From: Thermodesulfobacteriota bacterium
GTDB taxonomy: Bacteria; Desulfobacterota; BSN033; UBA1163
NCBI GenBank assembly: GCA_030017685.1
Contig: JASEHH010000012.1
Location: 1 to 49,976, forward strand
DNA length: 49,976 bases
Direction: 5' to 3'
Position 1 is the first letter of the stretch. The number at the start of each line of letters is the position of its first letter. The position numbers and the translations under genes are program-made. Shown here one piece after another: positions 7,264-15,498 of this stretch. Below the pieces are notes generated by a model. It saw only the letters and a list, made by a program, of their open reading frames with translations, made no database searches and was not told where the DNA came from.

Positions 7264-9948
7264 TTAAGCGGCGATGGCTTCGTTAATTTCGTGAATGATT
7301 GTTTCTAATCTACCCTCAAAAACCTTGTTCAATTTATTCCAGGAAACTCCCTCACGAGTGAAAATGGGAAGCGTTTCGATGTCCTCCTTTTCCATTAAGA
7401 GGTTTTCGATAAGATGCCTTCGAATAAGCTCCAACCATCTATTCTGCTCTTCCGTAAAAGGACGACCGGATTTAACCTTCATCAAAGCCTTGTTCCCCCT
7501 TTGCTCAATGGTTAGCAATTCACCGCCTTTTACGGCAAAACGTATCATCGATATAATATCAGCCAGTTCTTTATTGTAGGCACGGTGGAGATTTTTTTCG
7601 GTAAATTTATCCACCAGATTGTCTGGTTTGATGGCCAAGGCTTCTCTTAAAGCCTTCAACTGTTTTACATCGAATTCCTTGGGCTTTTTTAGAAGGATCT
7701 CCAGCGCTTCTATATGTTCCGGATTCATTCTTATGAATTTTTCAAACTCCTGCAAATAGTCCTGGGGTCCAAGCTCCCTGCCGTCCTTTGCCCGGAAAAT
7801 GATCGTCGAATCAACATAATCTTCAGCTCCATTGGCTCTGATAAATTTCTTTTCAGGCCGGGGGTATTTCTCGCAGAAATCGAGAAAGACTTCACTCTGC
7901 AAGGTCTCGATTGTCTCAGTCCAGTTCTTCTCAAGCCTCTCATGTAAGGTCTGAGAAAAATCTGCTACGTCACAATCGAGGATATATTGGAACTGAAGCC
8001 TTCCTTCCTGGGTGATGTTTTTGGAAATCCGATGGAGCCTTTTGGATAAGATGCCGATATTGTATTCTCTATCCTCGTTATCGGCGATGGCCTGGACGAT
8101 TTCTTTGATAGTTCTGGTTGTCTTTACCGGAGCTTCGGCAGTAATTCCGGTTGTTTTTCTGAAATATTCCAAAAGACTCCCATTAAAGCAATCGAAAACC
8201 GTAAAATGGGTTTTATGGATTTCAGGGCAGAGCCGGGTGCCCCGCCCCATCATTTGTTCAAATAGAATTCGTGACTGTACTGGCCGTAAAAAAACAATAT
8301 TCTCTATCCTCGGGACGTCCACACCTGTTGAAAGCATATCCACAGTGATTACAATTCCCGGATTCTGGCGGTTCCTAAACTCCCGAATCCTTTGAAGAGG
8401 TCTGTCAACAGATGGGCTACCGGTTATTTTCTGGACGAAATCATCCCCCCGGTTAAATTCCCTCCTCAGAACTTCAACCAACTGATCACAGTGTGATACG
8501 TGTTCAATATCATTCTGAGCAAAGATTAAGGTTTTCGGAAAATGGCCGAGCTGTGCCTCTTGCTCTTTGAGATACTTTTTTATTTCCTGAACAATCTTTC
8601 TGTTTCGATCTGGAGCTGTCCAGTCGATCTCAGTGGTGGGGGCTGAGAGTTCCCTCTCGTCTTCCAGAGTTTCAAATTTAAGCTGTCCAGTCTGGGTATT
8701 TAACAGGCCGACCTCCTCCCCCTCTTTGAGAAAAACCCCTCGAAGAGTAATATCCGATTGGATGGCAACAGCATCGTAATCAACCAGATAGCCTTCACGG
8801 ACAGCGCGTTCATAATCATAGCTATAGACAATTTCCTTAAAGAAAGCCTTGGTGTGGACAGCGGGTGTCGCAGTCAAGCCGATCTTAATACCATCAAAAT
8901 GGTTCAGAACCTCGCGCCACTTGCTTTCTTCCTGGGCTGTATATCCCCTGTGACACTCATCGGCAATGATGAGATCGAAGGCATGGTTAGGAATATCCAA
9001 TTTCGAAGCATCGGAATCATCATCTAAATCTCCAGAGGCAGAGAACATACCCTCATACCCAAACAGATTAATCCGCATACGCTGGATCGTTGAGATATAA
9101 ACGAAACTGTCTCTGCTATTTGGATTAGTCAGATATTCGCCTGGAAGAATTTTAGGATCAAATTTTATCTCTTCATCTAGATCTTCCCTCCGGAGTCTCT
9201 GGCTATAAACTTCATAGCATTGGTCGAACTTCAGCCCTGGTTCGGCTTCAAAACTGGCCGCAGTCGTGACAGCCTGAGCGGCAAGAGCCCTGCGATCTAC
9301 CAGGAATAGAATTCGTTTGGCATATTCGGACTTCATCAACCGGTAAATCAAATTAAAAATCGTAACCGTTTTGCCGGTACCCGTGGCCATTGCAACCATC
9401 ATATGACGTTTTCGAGAAAGAATGGCCTGTTCTATGGCGCTGATTGCCTCAATTTGAAAAGGCCACAGATATTTGCGATCTATTTCATGGTCTTTGAGCC
9501 AATCCTTTGCTCCGGCTTCATTTTTGTTCAACATTTCCATCAGCGCCTTGGGAGTGTGAAACTCGGCAACCTCTCTCGAAAGATTTAGCGGGTCCCGTAA
9601 ATCTTGAAACCAGAATACCTTTCCATTAGTGGAATAAGCAAAAGGAAGATGATAATCGCCAAATGAGTGAGGCCCTCCTTCAAAACCCCGAGTATATCTT
9701 TTTGCCTGCTGAAGAACATTTTGAGGCCCTATACTTACTTTCTTACCCTCAACACATGCCAATGGTATTCCTTTGAAGAAAAGTATGTAATCAGCAGGCC
9801 CATTTCTTGTTGGGTATTCTTCAACCGAGCCCTGGGTGTACTTAGCGCCTACTCGGAAAGGAACGATTGGACCCCACCCGGCCTTTATTAGGGTCTTGTC
9901 TATAAACATCTTCCTGGTTTTTGCCTCGCTAATGTCAGTGTCGATCAT
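7264..9948 (-). CDS. hsdR: Type I restriction endonuclease HsdR (translocase/nuclease subunit)
   Basis: This is the ATP-dependent DNA translocase and nuclease of the type I system, about 894 residues. In order it shows an N-terminal PD-(D/E)xK nuclease (Asp53 in PADYILF, Glu67 and Lys69 in CVEGKK), helicase motif I (ATGTGKT, near 190), DECH box (near 330), motif III LTATPA, motif VI QMMGRGTRL, and a C-terminal EcoEI-type helical domain. I place the start at ATG 9948, preceded by GAGGT with suitable spacing; the longer open frame to 10008 translates a palindromic repeat. All catalytic motifs are intact. It is the first hsd gene of the minus-strand operon, and only the regulator between hsdR and hsdM is broken. 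Confidence 0.96.
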   Translation of the reverse strand: MIDTDISEAKTRKMFIDKTLIKAGWGPIVPFRVGAKYTQGSVEEYPTRNGPADYILFFKGIPLACVEGKKVSIGPQNVLQQAKRYTRGFEGGPHSFGDYHLPFAYSTNGKVFWFQDLRDPLNLSREVAEFHTPKALMEMLNKNEAGAKDWLKDHEIDRKYLWPFQIEAISAIEQAILSRKRHMMVAMATGTGKTVTIFNLIYRLMKSEYAKRILFLVDRRALAAQAVTTAASFEAEPGLKFDQCYEVYSQRLRREDLDEEIKFDPKILPGEYLTNPNSRDSFVYISTIQRMRINLFGYEGMFSASGDLDDDSDASKLDIPNHAFDLIIADECHRGYTAQEESKWREVLNHFDGIKIGLTATPAVHTKAFFKEIVYSYDYERAVREGYLVDYDAVAIQSDITLRGVFLKEGEEVGLLNTQTGQLKFETLEDERELSAPTTEIDWTAPDRNRKIVQEIKKYLKEQEAQLGHFPKTLIFAQNDIEHVSHCDQLVEVLRREFNRGDDFVQKITGSPSVDRPLQRIREFRNRQNPGIVITVDMLSTGVDVPRIENIVFLRPVQSRILFEQMMGRGTRLCPEIHKTHFTVFDCFNGSLLEYFRKTTGITAEAPVKTTRTIKEIVQAIADNEDREYNIGILSKRLHRISKNITQEGRLQFQYILDCDVADFSQTLHERLEKNWTETIETLQSEVFLDFCEKYPRPEKKFIRANGAEDYVDSTIIFRAKDGRELGPQDYLQEFEKFIRMNPEHIEALEILLKKPKEFDVKQLKALREALAIKPDNLVDKFTEKNLHRAYNKELADIISMIRFAVKGGELLTIEQRGNKALMKVKSGRPFTEEQNRWLELIRRHLIENLLMEKEDIETLPIFTREGVSWNKLNKVFEGRLETIIHEINEAIAA

Positions 9949-9975
9949 GCTGATTACCTCTACCCCCCCATCCCA

Positions 9976-10019
9976 ACCTTCCCCCCTGCCTACCGCAGGC
10001 AGGCGCAAGGGGGGAAGGT
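9976..10019. repeat. Nested palindromic repeat between radC-like gene and hsdR
   Basis: An outer perfect 11-bp stem (ACCTTCCCCCC / GGGGGGAAGGT) encloses the inner palindrome CCTGCC-TACC-GCAGGCAGG at 9985-10003. The same inner palindrome occurs at 11573-11592, so it is a dispersed repeat. Its position just upstream of hsdR explains the spurious N-terminal extension of that frame. Confidence 0.75.
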
Positions 10020-10025
10020 AAATTG

Positions 10026-11000
10026 TTACAATAACTTCTCCTCGGCCATGCTCAAGGCTTTATCTTTACATAAGATAATGTGGTCGAGGATTCGAAGACC
10101 GAGGGTTTCAGCAGCCCTTTTAAGGTCTTTGGTTATGGTTCTATCATCTTGACTGGGCGTAGGGTCTCCGCTGGGATGATTATGAACCAGAATAAGTGCA
10201 GAAGCTGATTCTTTAACAGCCGGTTTAAAGACTTCACGAGGGTGGGCGAGGCTTTGATTTATGAGTCCGACAGTGATCTGCTCTGACCTAATGACACGAT
10301 GTTTTTCATCCAGAAGGACGATATGAAATTCTTCTTGTTTGGCTTCTCTTGCCAGCCTCATAAAATGTTCTTTGCAATATGTGAAAGCATCAGAAGTGTT
10401 TCTGACTTTATGATGAGGCACCGATTCAGTGGTCCTTTGACTTGCCAATCTCTTGCCTAATTCGAGGCCTGCCATAATTTGACAATAGGCAGTCTCCCCA
10501 ATGGCTTTGCTGACCTGTTTAAGCTCCCCTCTCGCTTGCAGAGACAGTTTTTCAAGGTTATTTCCAAATAATGTGGCCAGTCTTTCACCGGCCTGCATTG
10601 CAGATTCACCTCGAAGACCAGAACGAATCAAAATAGCTAAAAGTTCAGAGATTTTAAGTTCTGACGGCCCCAATCGAAGAAGGCGCTCCCTGGGACGATC
10701 TATAGAGGGGGACCGCTTAACAGTGGGTGTAAAAACACGTTGGTCAATCCATCTGCCTGCATTTAACTCATCTCTCTTGGCCGACCAAGAATATTGGGGT
10801 TTCGTTTTTGACCCTGAGTTGGTTAAGTATCCATCCTTCACTAAATCACTAATGATCCGACCTATAAATTGAGGTTTTTCCTCTTTTAAAGATTCATAAA
10901 TTTCGGACTTGCAGAAGGAATCTTTGATCAATAGGATGTTGATTACTGATTGATACCTTGTAAAACGTTTTATATCCGGGTCAATCTTCATGTTTGGCAT
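10026..11000 (-). CDS. radC: RadC/JAB-domain protein with N-terminal winged-helix region
   Basis: This protein of about 324 residues combines an N-terminal winged-helix-like segment (YQSVINILLI ... FIGRIISDLVKDGYL), a helix-hairpin-helix-like UPF0758 region (LRLGPSELKISELLAILIRS), and a C-terminal RadC/JAB domain. The JAMM metal site HNHPSGDPTPSQDD is at about 273-286. Ordinary RadC proteins are about 225 residues, so the N-terminal extension is unusual. The role of RadC in repair is poorly established, and it is common on mobile and defence islands, as here beside hsdR. The start is uncertain: ATG 11000 or 10991 is preferred over the TTG at 11060. Confidence 0.85.
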   Translation of the reverse strand: MPNMKIDPDIKRFTRYQSVINILLIKDSFCKSEIYESLKEEKPQFIGRIISDLVKDGYLTNSGSKTKPQYSWSAKRDELNAGRWIDQRVFTPTVKRSPSIDRPRERLLRLGPSELKISELLAILIRSGLRGESAMQAGERLATLFGNNLEKLSLQARGELKQVSKAIGETAYCQIMAGLELGKRLASQRTTESVPHHKVRNTSDAFTYCKEHFMRLAREAKQEEFHIVLLDEKHRVIRSEQITVGLINQSLAHPREVFKPAVKESASALILVHNHPSGDPTPSQDDRTITKDLKRAAETLGLRILDHIILCKDKALSMAEEKLL

Positions 11001-11218
11001 AAGGGTTTGCTTATTTGAGGATAAGCGGTGTCTTAAACACCCTTTTAAATGACCCTTCAACCTCCGCTCTTCCCGAAAAAAGGAAAGAGCGGCAGGAGGA
11101 AGCTGAAGATGGGCCTACCTTATCAAAAATGCAATGTTTTGACAATGGGATCAATGGGATTTAGCTGTTACACCGGGAATTAAAGGGGGGGCATAGGATC
11201 CCGACCATTTTATATTCT

Positions 11219-11530
11219 TTAACCCTGTTTGAGGACGACATCTAAAATCTTAGCTGATAAAACAGCGGTCTTCCAGTTGTGCTTTATTCCCGCAGGGATG
11301 AAATAGGTTTCCATTGGCTTCAACCATTTCTTTTCCTCACCTATCAACATCTCTATTTCTCCCTCCACCACTATTCCGCACTGATCGAAAGGATGGTCAT
11401 GAGCAATGCCTTCTTTGTTGGGAGCGATTTCCATAACAGCCATCGTTAAATTTTTACCGGTTTCGATTTTACTCGAGATGCCAGGTCGAAACTCATCCAG
11501 CGTTAATGTCTTGAGATCCCAGAAGCCCAT
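11219..11530 (-). CDS. Small cupin-domain protein
   Basis: This is a 103-residue single-domain cupin. The first cupin motif carries His-Asp-His (IAHDHPFDQCGIVVEGE) and the second motif is ETYFIPAGIKHNW, providing the usual metal-binding His and Glu residues. A strong GGAGG precedes ATG 11530. Such proteins bind a metal and a small ligand as sensors or enzymes; the substrate cannot be inferred. It appears to stand alone, between repeat-rich intergenic stretches on each side. Confidence 0.85.
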   Translation of the reverse strand: MGFWDLKTLTLDEFRPGISSKIETGKNLTMAVMEIAPNKEGIAHDHPFDQCGIVVEGEIEMLIGEEKKWLKPMETYFIPAGIKHNWKTAVLSAKILDVVLKQG

Positions 11531-11572
11531 GGTTGCCTCCTTCTTGTTTCACTCCCCCGGGCCTGCCAGCCC

Positions 11573-11592
11573 CCTGCCTACCGGCAGGCAGG
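11573..11592. repeat. Dispersed palindrome CCTGCCTACCGGCAGGCAGG
   Basis: This is the same 20-bp palindrome as at 9985-10003, one base longer in the centre. It sits in a GC-rich repeat patch (11550-11630) between the cupin gene and hepT, and no gene is visible there. Related fragments (GCAGGCAGGCGAAC) occur near 31612. Confidence 0.75.
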
Positions 11593-11712
11593 CGGTCCCG
11601 ACCGAGGGCGGGGCAGGCTTACCTCCGACACAGGGAAGGGAAATTATATTGACGGGCAGATTGCCAAACCAAATGTCTTCAACCATTTCTTGCAGGGAAA
11701 CAAGGGGTATTC

Positions 11713-12060
11713 CTATCTTTTTCCCAGGTCTTTCAGGATTTGTTCGATCAAAGGCCTTACGGCAGGAATCCGATCCTTGACGGCGATCCAGACCGCCTCA
11801 CGGTCCACACCGAAATAGAAGTGAATAACCTTATCTCTCATCCCTGCCATTTCCTTCCAGGGAACCAAGGGATATTTCTCGCGGATTTCATCGGTTACGT
11901 TTTTGGCCGCCTCGCCGATAACTTCAAGGGAGCGCACAACGGCGTTAAATGTCCGCTTGTCAGCCACAAACTGGTCATAGGAGAGTCCCTGAATAAACTC
12001 CTCTGCGTCCCGCATGTTCTGGAAGATGTCATTAATGAATAGCGAAATGTTGCGAATCAT
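11713..12060 (-). CDS. hepT: HepT-like ribonuclease toxin (DUF86)
   Basis: This 115-residue helical protein of the HepT/DUF86 family has the active-site motif RX4HXY intact as RDKVIHFY. HepT is a HEPN-type RNase held inactive by MntA-mediated AMPylation of its motif tyrosine in characterised type VII toxin-antitoxin systems. The start codon overlaps the mntA stop by 4 bp (ATGA), the standard antitoxin-first operon. With both motifs preserved the pair is probably functional. It lies at the edge of the R-M island. Confidence 0.95.
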   Translation of the reverse strand: MIRNISLFINDIFQNMRDAEEFIQGLSYDQFVADKRTFNAVVRSLEVIGEAAKNVTDEIREKYPLVPWKEMAGMRDKVIHFYFGVDREAVWIAVKDRIPAVRPLIEQILKDLGKR

Positions 12061-12350
12061 ATAGCAAGGGCCTCTGCGAAAATGGTCTCCCGAAGCTCCT
12101 CTCTCACATCGCGTTTCGGTACAAGATCCACTTTTGCACTCAGAACTTCGCTGAGGTAAATTTCCGCTCCTACAAGCTCCAGGAGACTGATTGGGTGAAG
12201 AATATCCACCAAAAGATCAATATCACTCTGCCCTTTTTGCTCCCCTCGCACATATGACCCGAAGACACCGACCACGGCGACGCCGTATTTTTCTGCAAGA
12301 ATGTCCCGGTGTTGTCTGATTATCGTTCTGATCTCGTCGAGTGTTTTCAT
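12057..12350 (-). CDS. mntA: MntA-like nucleotidyltransferase antitoxin
   Basis: This 97-residue minimal nucleotidyltransferase has the motif GSYVRGEQKGQSDIDLLV, that is GS-x10-DxD with the metal-binding aspartates. A third Asp lies in KVDLVP. In the MntA/HepT system the enzyme transfers AMP groups from ATP to the toxin tyrosine. The start is ATG 12350 and the stop overlaps the hepT start. It is compact and complete, with no sign of decay. Confidence 0.95.
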   Translation of the reverse strand: MKTLDEIRTIIRQHRDILAEKYGVAVVGVFGSYVRGEQKGQSDIDLLVDILHPISLLELVGAEIYLSEVLSAKVDLVPKRDVREELRETIFAEALAI

Positions 12351-12532
12351 GTTTTATCACCAGATCAACGGCTGCTTCCTGTTATTGATACGTTCGACGG
12401 CACCAAATCCCGATTTTTAAATCGTGGCAAAAAACGCCGCTCAGTATCAACCCTGAGCATCCCCCGGGCGCCTGTCCTGAACGAAGTTGAAGGGTCAGAC
12501 CGGGGAGTCGAATGGGTTGATTTACAATAATA

Positions 12533-12790
12533 CTAATATACACTCTTTTTGGAACTTTTGGAAGTCTGAGAATTTCTTTTCCATAGGTGTTCAGGAGGCC
12601 TAACTCGGGACGTCACATATTCTCCGGAAAGGGTGCGAACGATCCATTGACCTATGGCACTTCTTTGGAAGCCAAAGTAATCTAACAGAGTCCCGAGGAG
12701 AAGCTCTCCGGCAAAACCTCCCACAGTAAACTTGAGAAGTTCCCCAAACCCTTCTTTTTCGAATTCTTCGTTTATAATTTTTTCAGTCAT
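12533..12790 (-). CDS. Small conserved-looking hypothetical protein, possibly membrane-associated
   Basis: This 85-residue ORF begins with an acidic amphipathic segment, followed by a Gly-rich hydrophobic stretch ([17 protein letters not shown]), then [12 protein letters not shown] and a basic tail. The pattern resembles a family of small proteins with a glycine-rich helix followed by a GQW-VRTL-GE motif, but I cannot name it with certainty. The start at ATG 12790 has only a weak upstream GAG. The surrounding DNA is repeat-rich. Confidence 0.5.
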   Translation of the reverse strand: MTEKIINEEFEKEGFGELLKFTVGGFAGELLLGTLLDYFGFQRSAIGQWIVRTLSGEYVTSRVRPPEHLWKRNSQTSKSSKKSVY

Positions 12791-12804
12791 CTCGATATGA
12801 TTTT

Positions 12805-12894
12805 GTCATTCCTGTGCAGACAGGAATCCAGGAGATGAAATCTTTCTGGATTCCCGCTGGAGTTTATCCCGATGGAAATCGGGGCGAGAATGAC
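12805..12894. repeat. Dispersed palindromic repeat (GTCATTCCTG ... GAATGAC class)
   Basis: The segment has an opening GTCATTCCTG with hairpin TGCAGACAGGAATCC, then CTGGATTCCCGCTGG and a second hairpin ending GAGAATGAC. Related copies are at 24976-25127, 27765-27889 and 31362-31450. The pattern is a paired-hairpin intergenic repeat, and this copy lacks the CTCGTAAAAAG outer ends seen in two of the others. Confidence 0.75.
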
Positions 12895-12911
12895 GATAGA
12901 GTGGATATTCA

Positions 12912-13478
12912 TTATGGAGCATTACATAAATGTTCGATCAGTATCTTGACGCCGATGCCGATCAGGATGAGGCCGCCAATCACTTCAATCTTCTTCTCGA
13001 AGAAGTGGCCAATTCTATTTCCGATCAGGACTCCCAGGAACGATAGAACAAAGGTCACGGTCCCGATGACGAGGATCGGAGTCACAATTGAAATGTTCAG
13101 GAGGGCGAAACTGATCCCTACCGCTAGGGCGTCAATGCTCGTGGCAATGGAAAGCATCAGGAGCATCCAGAGGCTTAAAGGGAACGTTTCTTTTTTCTGC
13201 CCGTCCATCTTTGTCGATTCATAGATCATCTTACAACCGATCAAACTGAGAAGGCCAAAGGCGATCCAGTGGTCCACGCCTGAGATCAGGTCTCTCAGGG
13301 TTAGGCCTGCTGACCAGCCGATCAACGGCATCATTGCCTGAAAGGAACCAAAGAATATTCCGATTCTTAGGGCATGGTTGGTCCTCTGATGCTTAACGGT
13401 AGTCCCATTGCTGATGGACACGGCAAAGGCATCCATGGCCAATCCGAATGCAATCAGAAGGAGGGTGAGCGTATCCAT
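12912..13478 (-). CDS. mntP: Manganese efflux pump MntP
   Basis: This 188-residue six-helix membrane protein has two repeated halves, each with a conserved acidic motif: GLAMDAFAVSISNG near the N-terminus and ATSIDALAVGISFAL in the middle. These are the hallmark of MntP/YebN Mn(II) exporters. The ATG at 13478 directly abuts the stop of the metallophosphoesterase gene (13479), so it is probably co-transcribed with the redox group upstream. No Mn riboswitch (yybP-ykoY) is apparent in this operon. Confidence 0.95.
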   Translation of the reverse strand: MDTLTLLLIAFGLAMDAFAVSISNGTTVKHQRTNHALRIGIFFGSFQAMMPLIGWSAGLTLRDLISGVDHWIAFGLLSLIGCKMIYESTKMDGQKKETFPLSLWMLLMLSIATSIDALAVGISFALLNISIVTPILVIGTVTFVLSFLGVLIGNRIGHFFEKKIEVIGGLILIGIGVKILIEHLCNAP

Positions 13479-14489
13479 TCAGGGGAGAGGCCTTTTTAAT
13501 ATATCTCTTGACGAAGAAATTAGTTTTTCAATCTCCAGATCGGACTCCATTCCAGGATGTAAAAGGATGAGATGATTCTCGTAAGTATTAACCCCTCCGG
13601 TATCGGAGACCCGGGATGATTTTCCAGGAAGGGCATCCACAAATCCTTTGGCTCCCTTTTTAAGCCTTAGATTCATCCTTCCGATATGGAGGCCAAAGGC
13701 GTCGGTTTGAGCCCAGAGGGAGGAATGGATCTGTTTTGGAAAGATGAATGACCGGTCGTTTCCTCCGATGATGATGGAGATCCGGGGGACCTTTCCGGCG
13801 AGTTCATCAATCTCCATCATGTTCAAATGAGCCTGGGCAATGATATAGTCACAATGAGACATCGGACCATTTACCATATTTAAGGCAACTTTAATCGGGT
13901 CTTCGATAAAATAGCCTGTCATCTCTTTATGAAGATAAGGCGGAAGCTGAGGGGTAAGGAGTCCAATGATTCCAATTTTCAATCCATTGATCTCTTTGAT
14001 GCGATAGGGTTCAAAGACGGGTTGGCCAGTCTTTTTCTCTCGAAGGTTAGCAGAGAGGAAGGGGATTTTCGATTTTTTTGAGAGAGTCTTAAGATAATCA
14101 ACCCCCAATACCAGATCCGTATCTCCGATATTGATAGCGTCATATCCCATCCTCTCATAAATCTTCAGAATGAACTCCGCTCTTTTTCGGGCTTTTTCTC
14201 TCTCCTTTTCATTGCCGGTTGGGCCGATGGCAAAGGTATCCCCTACGTCAAGAATCAGCCTATTCTTTGCTTCTTTGCCCACCGCTTTAATGGTGTGAGA
14301 TCTTCTCGCGAGGCCGCCGGCATTCCCGGTCTCCGGACAACAACCCGACTCTATTTCCCCCAGTGTGTTTGAAGAGTAGATCAGCGTAAGGGAGACTTCA
14401 CTTCCAATGCCTGGAGAGGAATTCAGTAGTAGAAGGAGAGAAGTTGCCAGGGGAAGATATATGAGACATTTGTATTTGCGTTTCCACAT
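13479..14489 (-). CDS. Exported 5'-nucleotidase/SoxB-like metallophosphoesterase with degenerate metal motifs
   Basis: This is a 336-residue secreted or anchored protein with an N-terminal signal segment (LPLATSLLLLLNSSPGIG). The fold is that of the UshA/SoxB metallophosphoesterase domain: beta-strand then motif I, LDVGDTF, YDAINIGDTDL, IIAQAHLN, IIIGGNDRSF. Several ligands look replaced: DxH is SNTLGEI, GNHE is GDTD, and GHxH is GNDRS. Asp in VGDTF and His in AQAHL remain. A Cys pair (GCCPETGNAGG) follows motif I. It may therefore be a non-catalytic binding protein or have altered metal chemistry. It sits directly between mntP and the thioredoxin genes, suggesting an envelope role. Confidence 0.7.
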   Translation of the reverse strand: MWKRKYKCLIYLPLATSLLLLLNSSPGIGSEVSLTLIYSSNTLGEIESGCCPETGNAGGLARRSHTIKAVGKEAKNRLILDVGDTFAIGPTGNEKEREKARKRAEFILKIYERMGYDAINIGDTDLVLGVDYLKTLSKKSKIPFLSANLREKKTGQPVFEPYRIKEINGLKIGIIGLLTPQLPPYLHKEMTGYFIEDPIKVALNMVNGPMSHCDYIIAQAHLNMMEIDELAGKVPRISIIIGGNDRSFIFPKQIHSSLWAQTDAFGLHIGRMNLRLKKGAKGFVDALPGKSSRVSDTGGVNTYENHLILLHPGMESDLEIEKLISSSRDILKRPLP

Positions 14490-14548
14490 TCCGCAATCTC
14501 TCCGAGCCAGAGGGCTCTCTGAGCCGGAGGCCGCATTCCAAAATCGAA

Positions 14549-15448
14549 TTAGCTTCCCGCCCCGATCTCTTTCAGTTTTGCGACGATCTGGTCTTTATTC
14601 ATGACCCCGGGATGTCGAAAGACCTCCTTGCCTTTGTTATCGAAAAAGACCAGTGTGGGAAGGGCCGCAATTTTATATTCCTTTGCCAGATGTTGATAAT
14701 TATAAACATCGATGACAAGGATTGCAGCCTTTCCGGCATATTCCTTGCCGATCTCCTTGAGAATCGGCCTTAACTGACGGCAGGGGAGACAGGAGTTTGC
14801 TCCGAAATCAACGAGAAAAGGCTTCCCGCCGGCAAAAGCCTTCTTCAGGTCCTCCTCCGTATTCGATTCGGGAGGTTTAGAAGCAATCTTCTGGAGAAGG
14901 ATCTGATCCATTTCGACTTTGGCTGAGGCGCGGAGTTCGGTGACATACTGCTTCATCTCTTCCTGTTGCTTCAGTTCGCGGATGAACTGTTCAATGATGG
15001 GGGATACCTGGTCCAGGGGTTTTCCACCCAATCGGTCTTTCAATAAGGGATAAAATGTTTTTATTTCTTCTTTGGTTACGGTTGGAGGAGTAGAAAACTT
15101 CTTTTTCATCAGCTCGCCGATGAGAGCCTCTTCAGGTGACAGTCCATCCTTATCCGTGTCCTTATAGGTTTTGATGGGAGGGGTTAGTCCCTGCTTTTTT
15201 GCTTCCTGGAGAAAAACCCTATTCATGATGATCCCCTCAAGAAGTTGTTGTGGATCTTCCCTGAGCATCTCTTTTAAAGGCGATTCCACTTTTTCTAATT
15301 CCTTGTTGAACTGTTTTAGGGTAATTTTTTCCCTGTTGACCTGGGCGAGGACTTGCCGGTCTGGGTTCTGGAGATAAAAAAAGTAAAAGAGAAACACGCC
15401 AGCCAGTACAACAATAATAGCTCCAAGGATAATGATTTTCCGTTTCAT
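14549..15448 (-). CDS. Membrane-anchored SurA-N/thioredoxin fusion protein
   Basis: This 299-residue protein has an N-terminal membrane anchor (residues 5-26), a SurA/PpiC-type chaperone segment (VNREKITLKQFNKELEKV ... LLEGIIMNRVFLQEA), and a C-terminal thioredoxin domain with CLPC at 220-223 and the cis-Pro segment AALPTLVFF. An EF-hand-like loop DTDKDG is at 97-102. No PPIase domain is seen between the parts. The start ATG 15448 has a strong AAAGGAGG. It probably works in the periplasm as a thiol reductase for client proteins, with electrons supplied by the CcdA-like protein encoded just upstream. Confidence 0.85.
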   Translation of the reverse strand: MKRKIIILGAIIVVLAGVFLFYFFYLQNPDRQVLAQVNREKITLKQFNKELEKVESPLKEMLREDPQQLLEGIIMNRVFLQEAKKQGLTPPIKTYKDTDKDGLSPEEALIGELMKKKFSTPPTVTKEEIKTFYPLLKDRLGGKPLDQVSPIIEQFIRELKQQEEMKQYVTELRASAKVEMDQILLQKIASKPPESNTEEDLKKAFAGGKPFLVDFGANSCLPCRQLRPILKEIGKEYAGKAAILVIDVYNYQHLAKEYKIAALPTLVFFDNKGKEVFRHPGVMNKDQIVAKLKEIGAGS

Positions 15449-15498
15449 TCTTCCTCCTTTGATTTTCCTTGAGGTCAGTGGAAGTTACTATTTATCCC

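Noticed and set aside
12791-12911. Possible short CRISPR-like repeat region
   Set aside because: It is a paired-hairpin dispersed repeat with no regular repeat-spacer structure.
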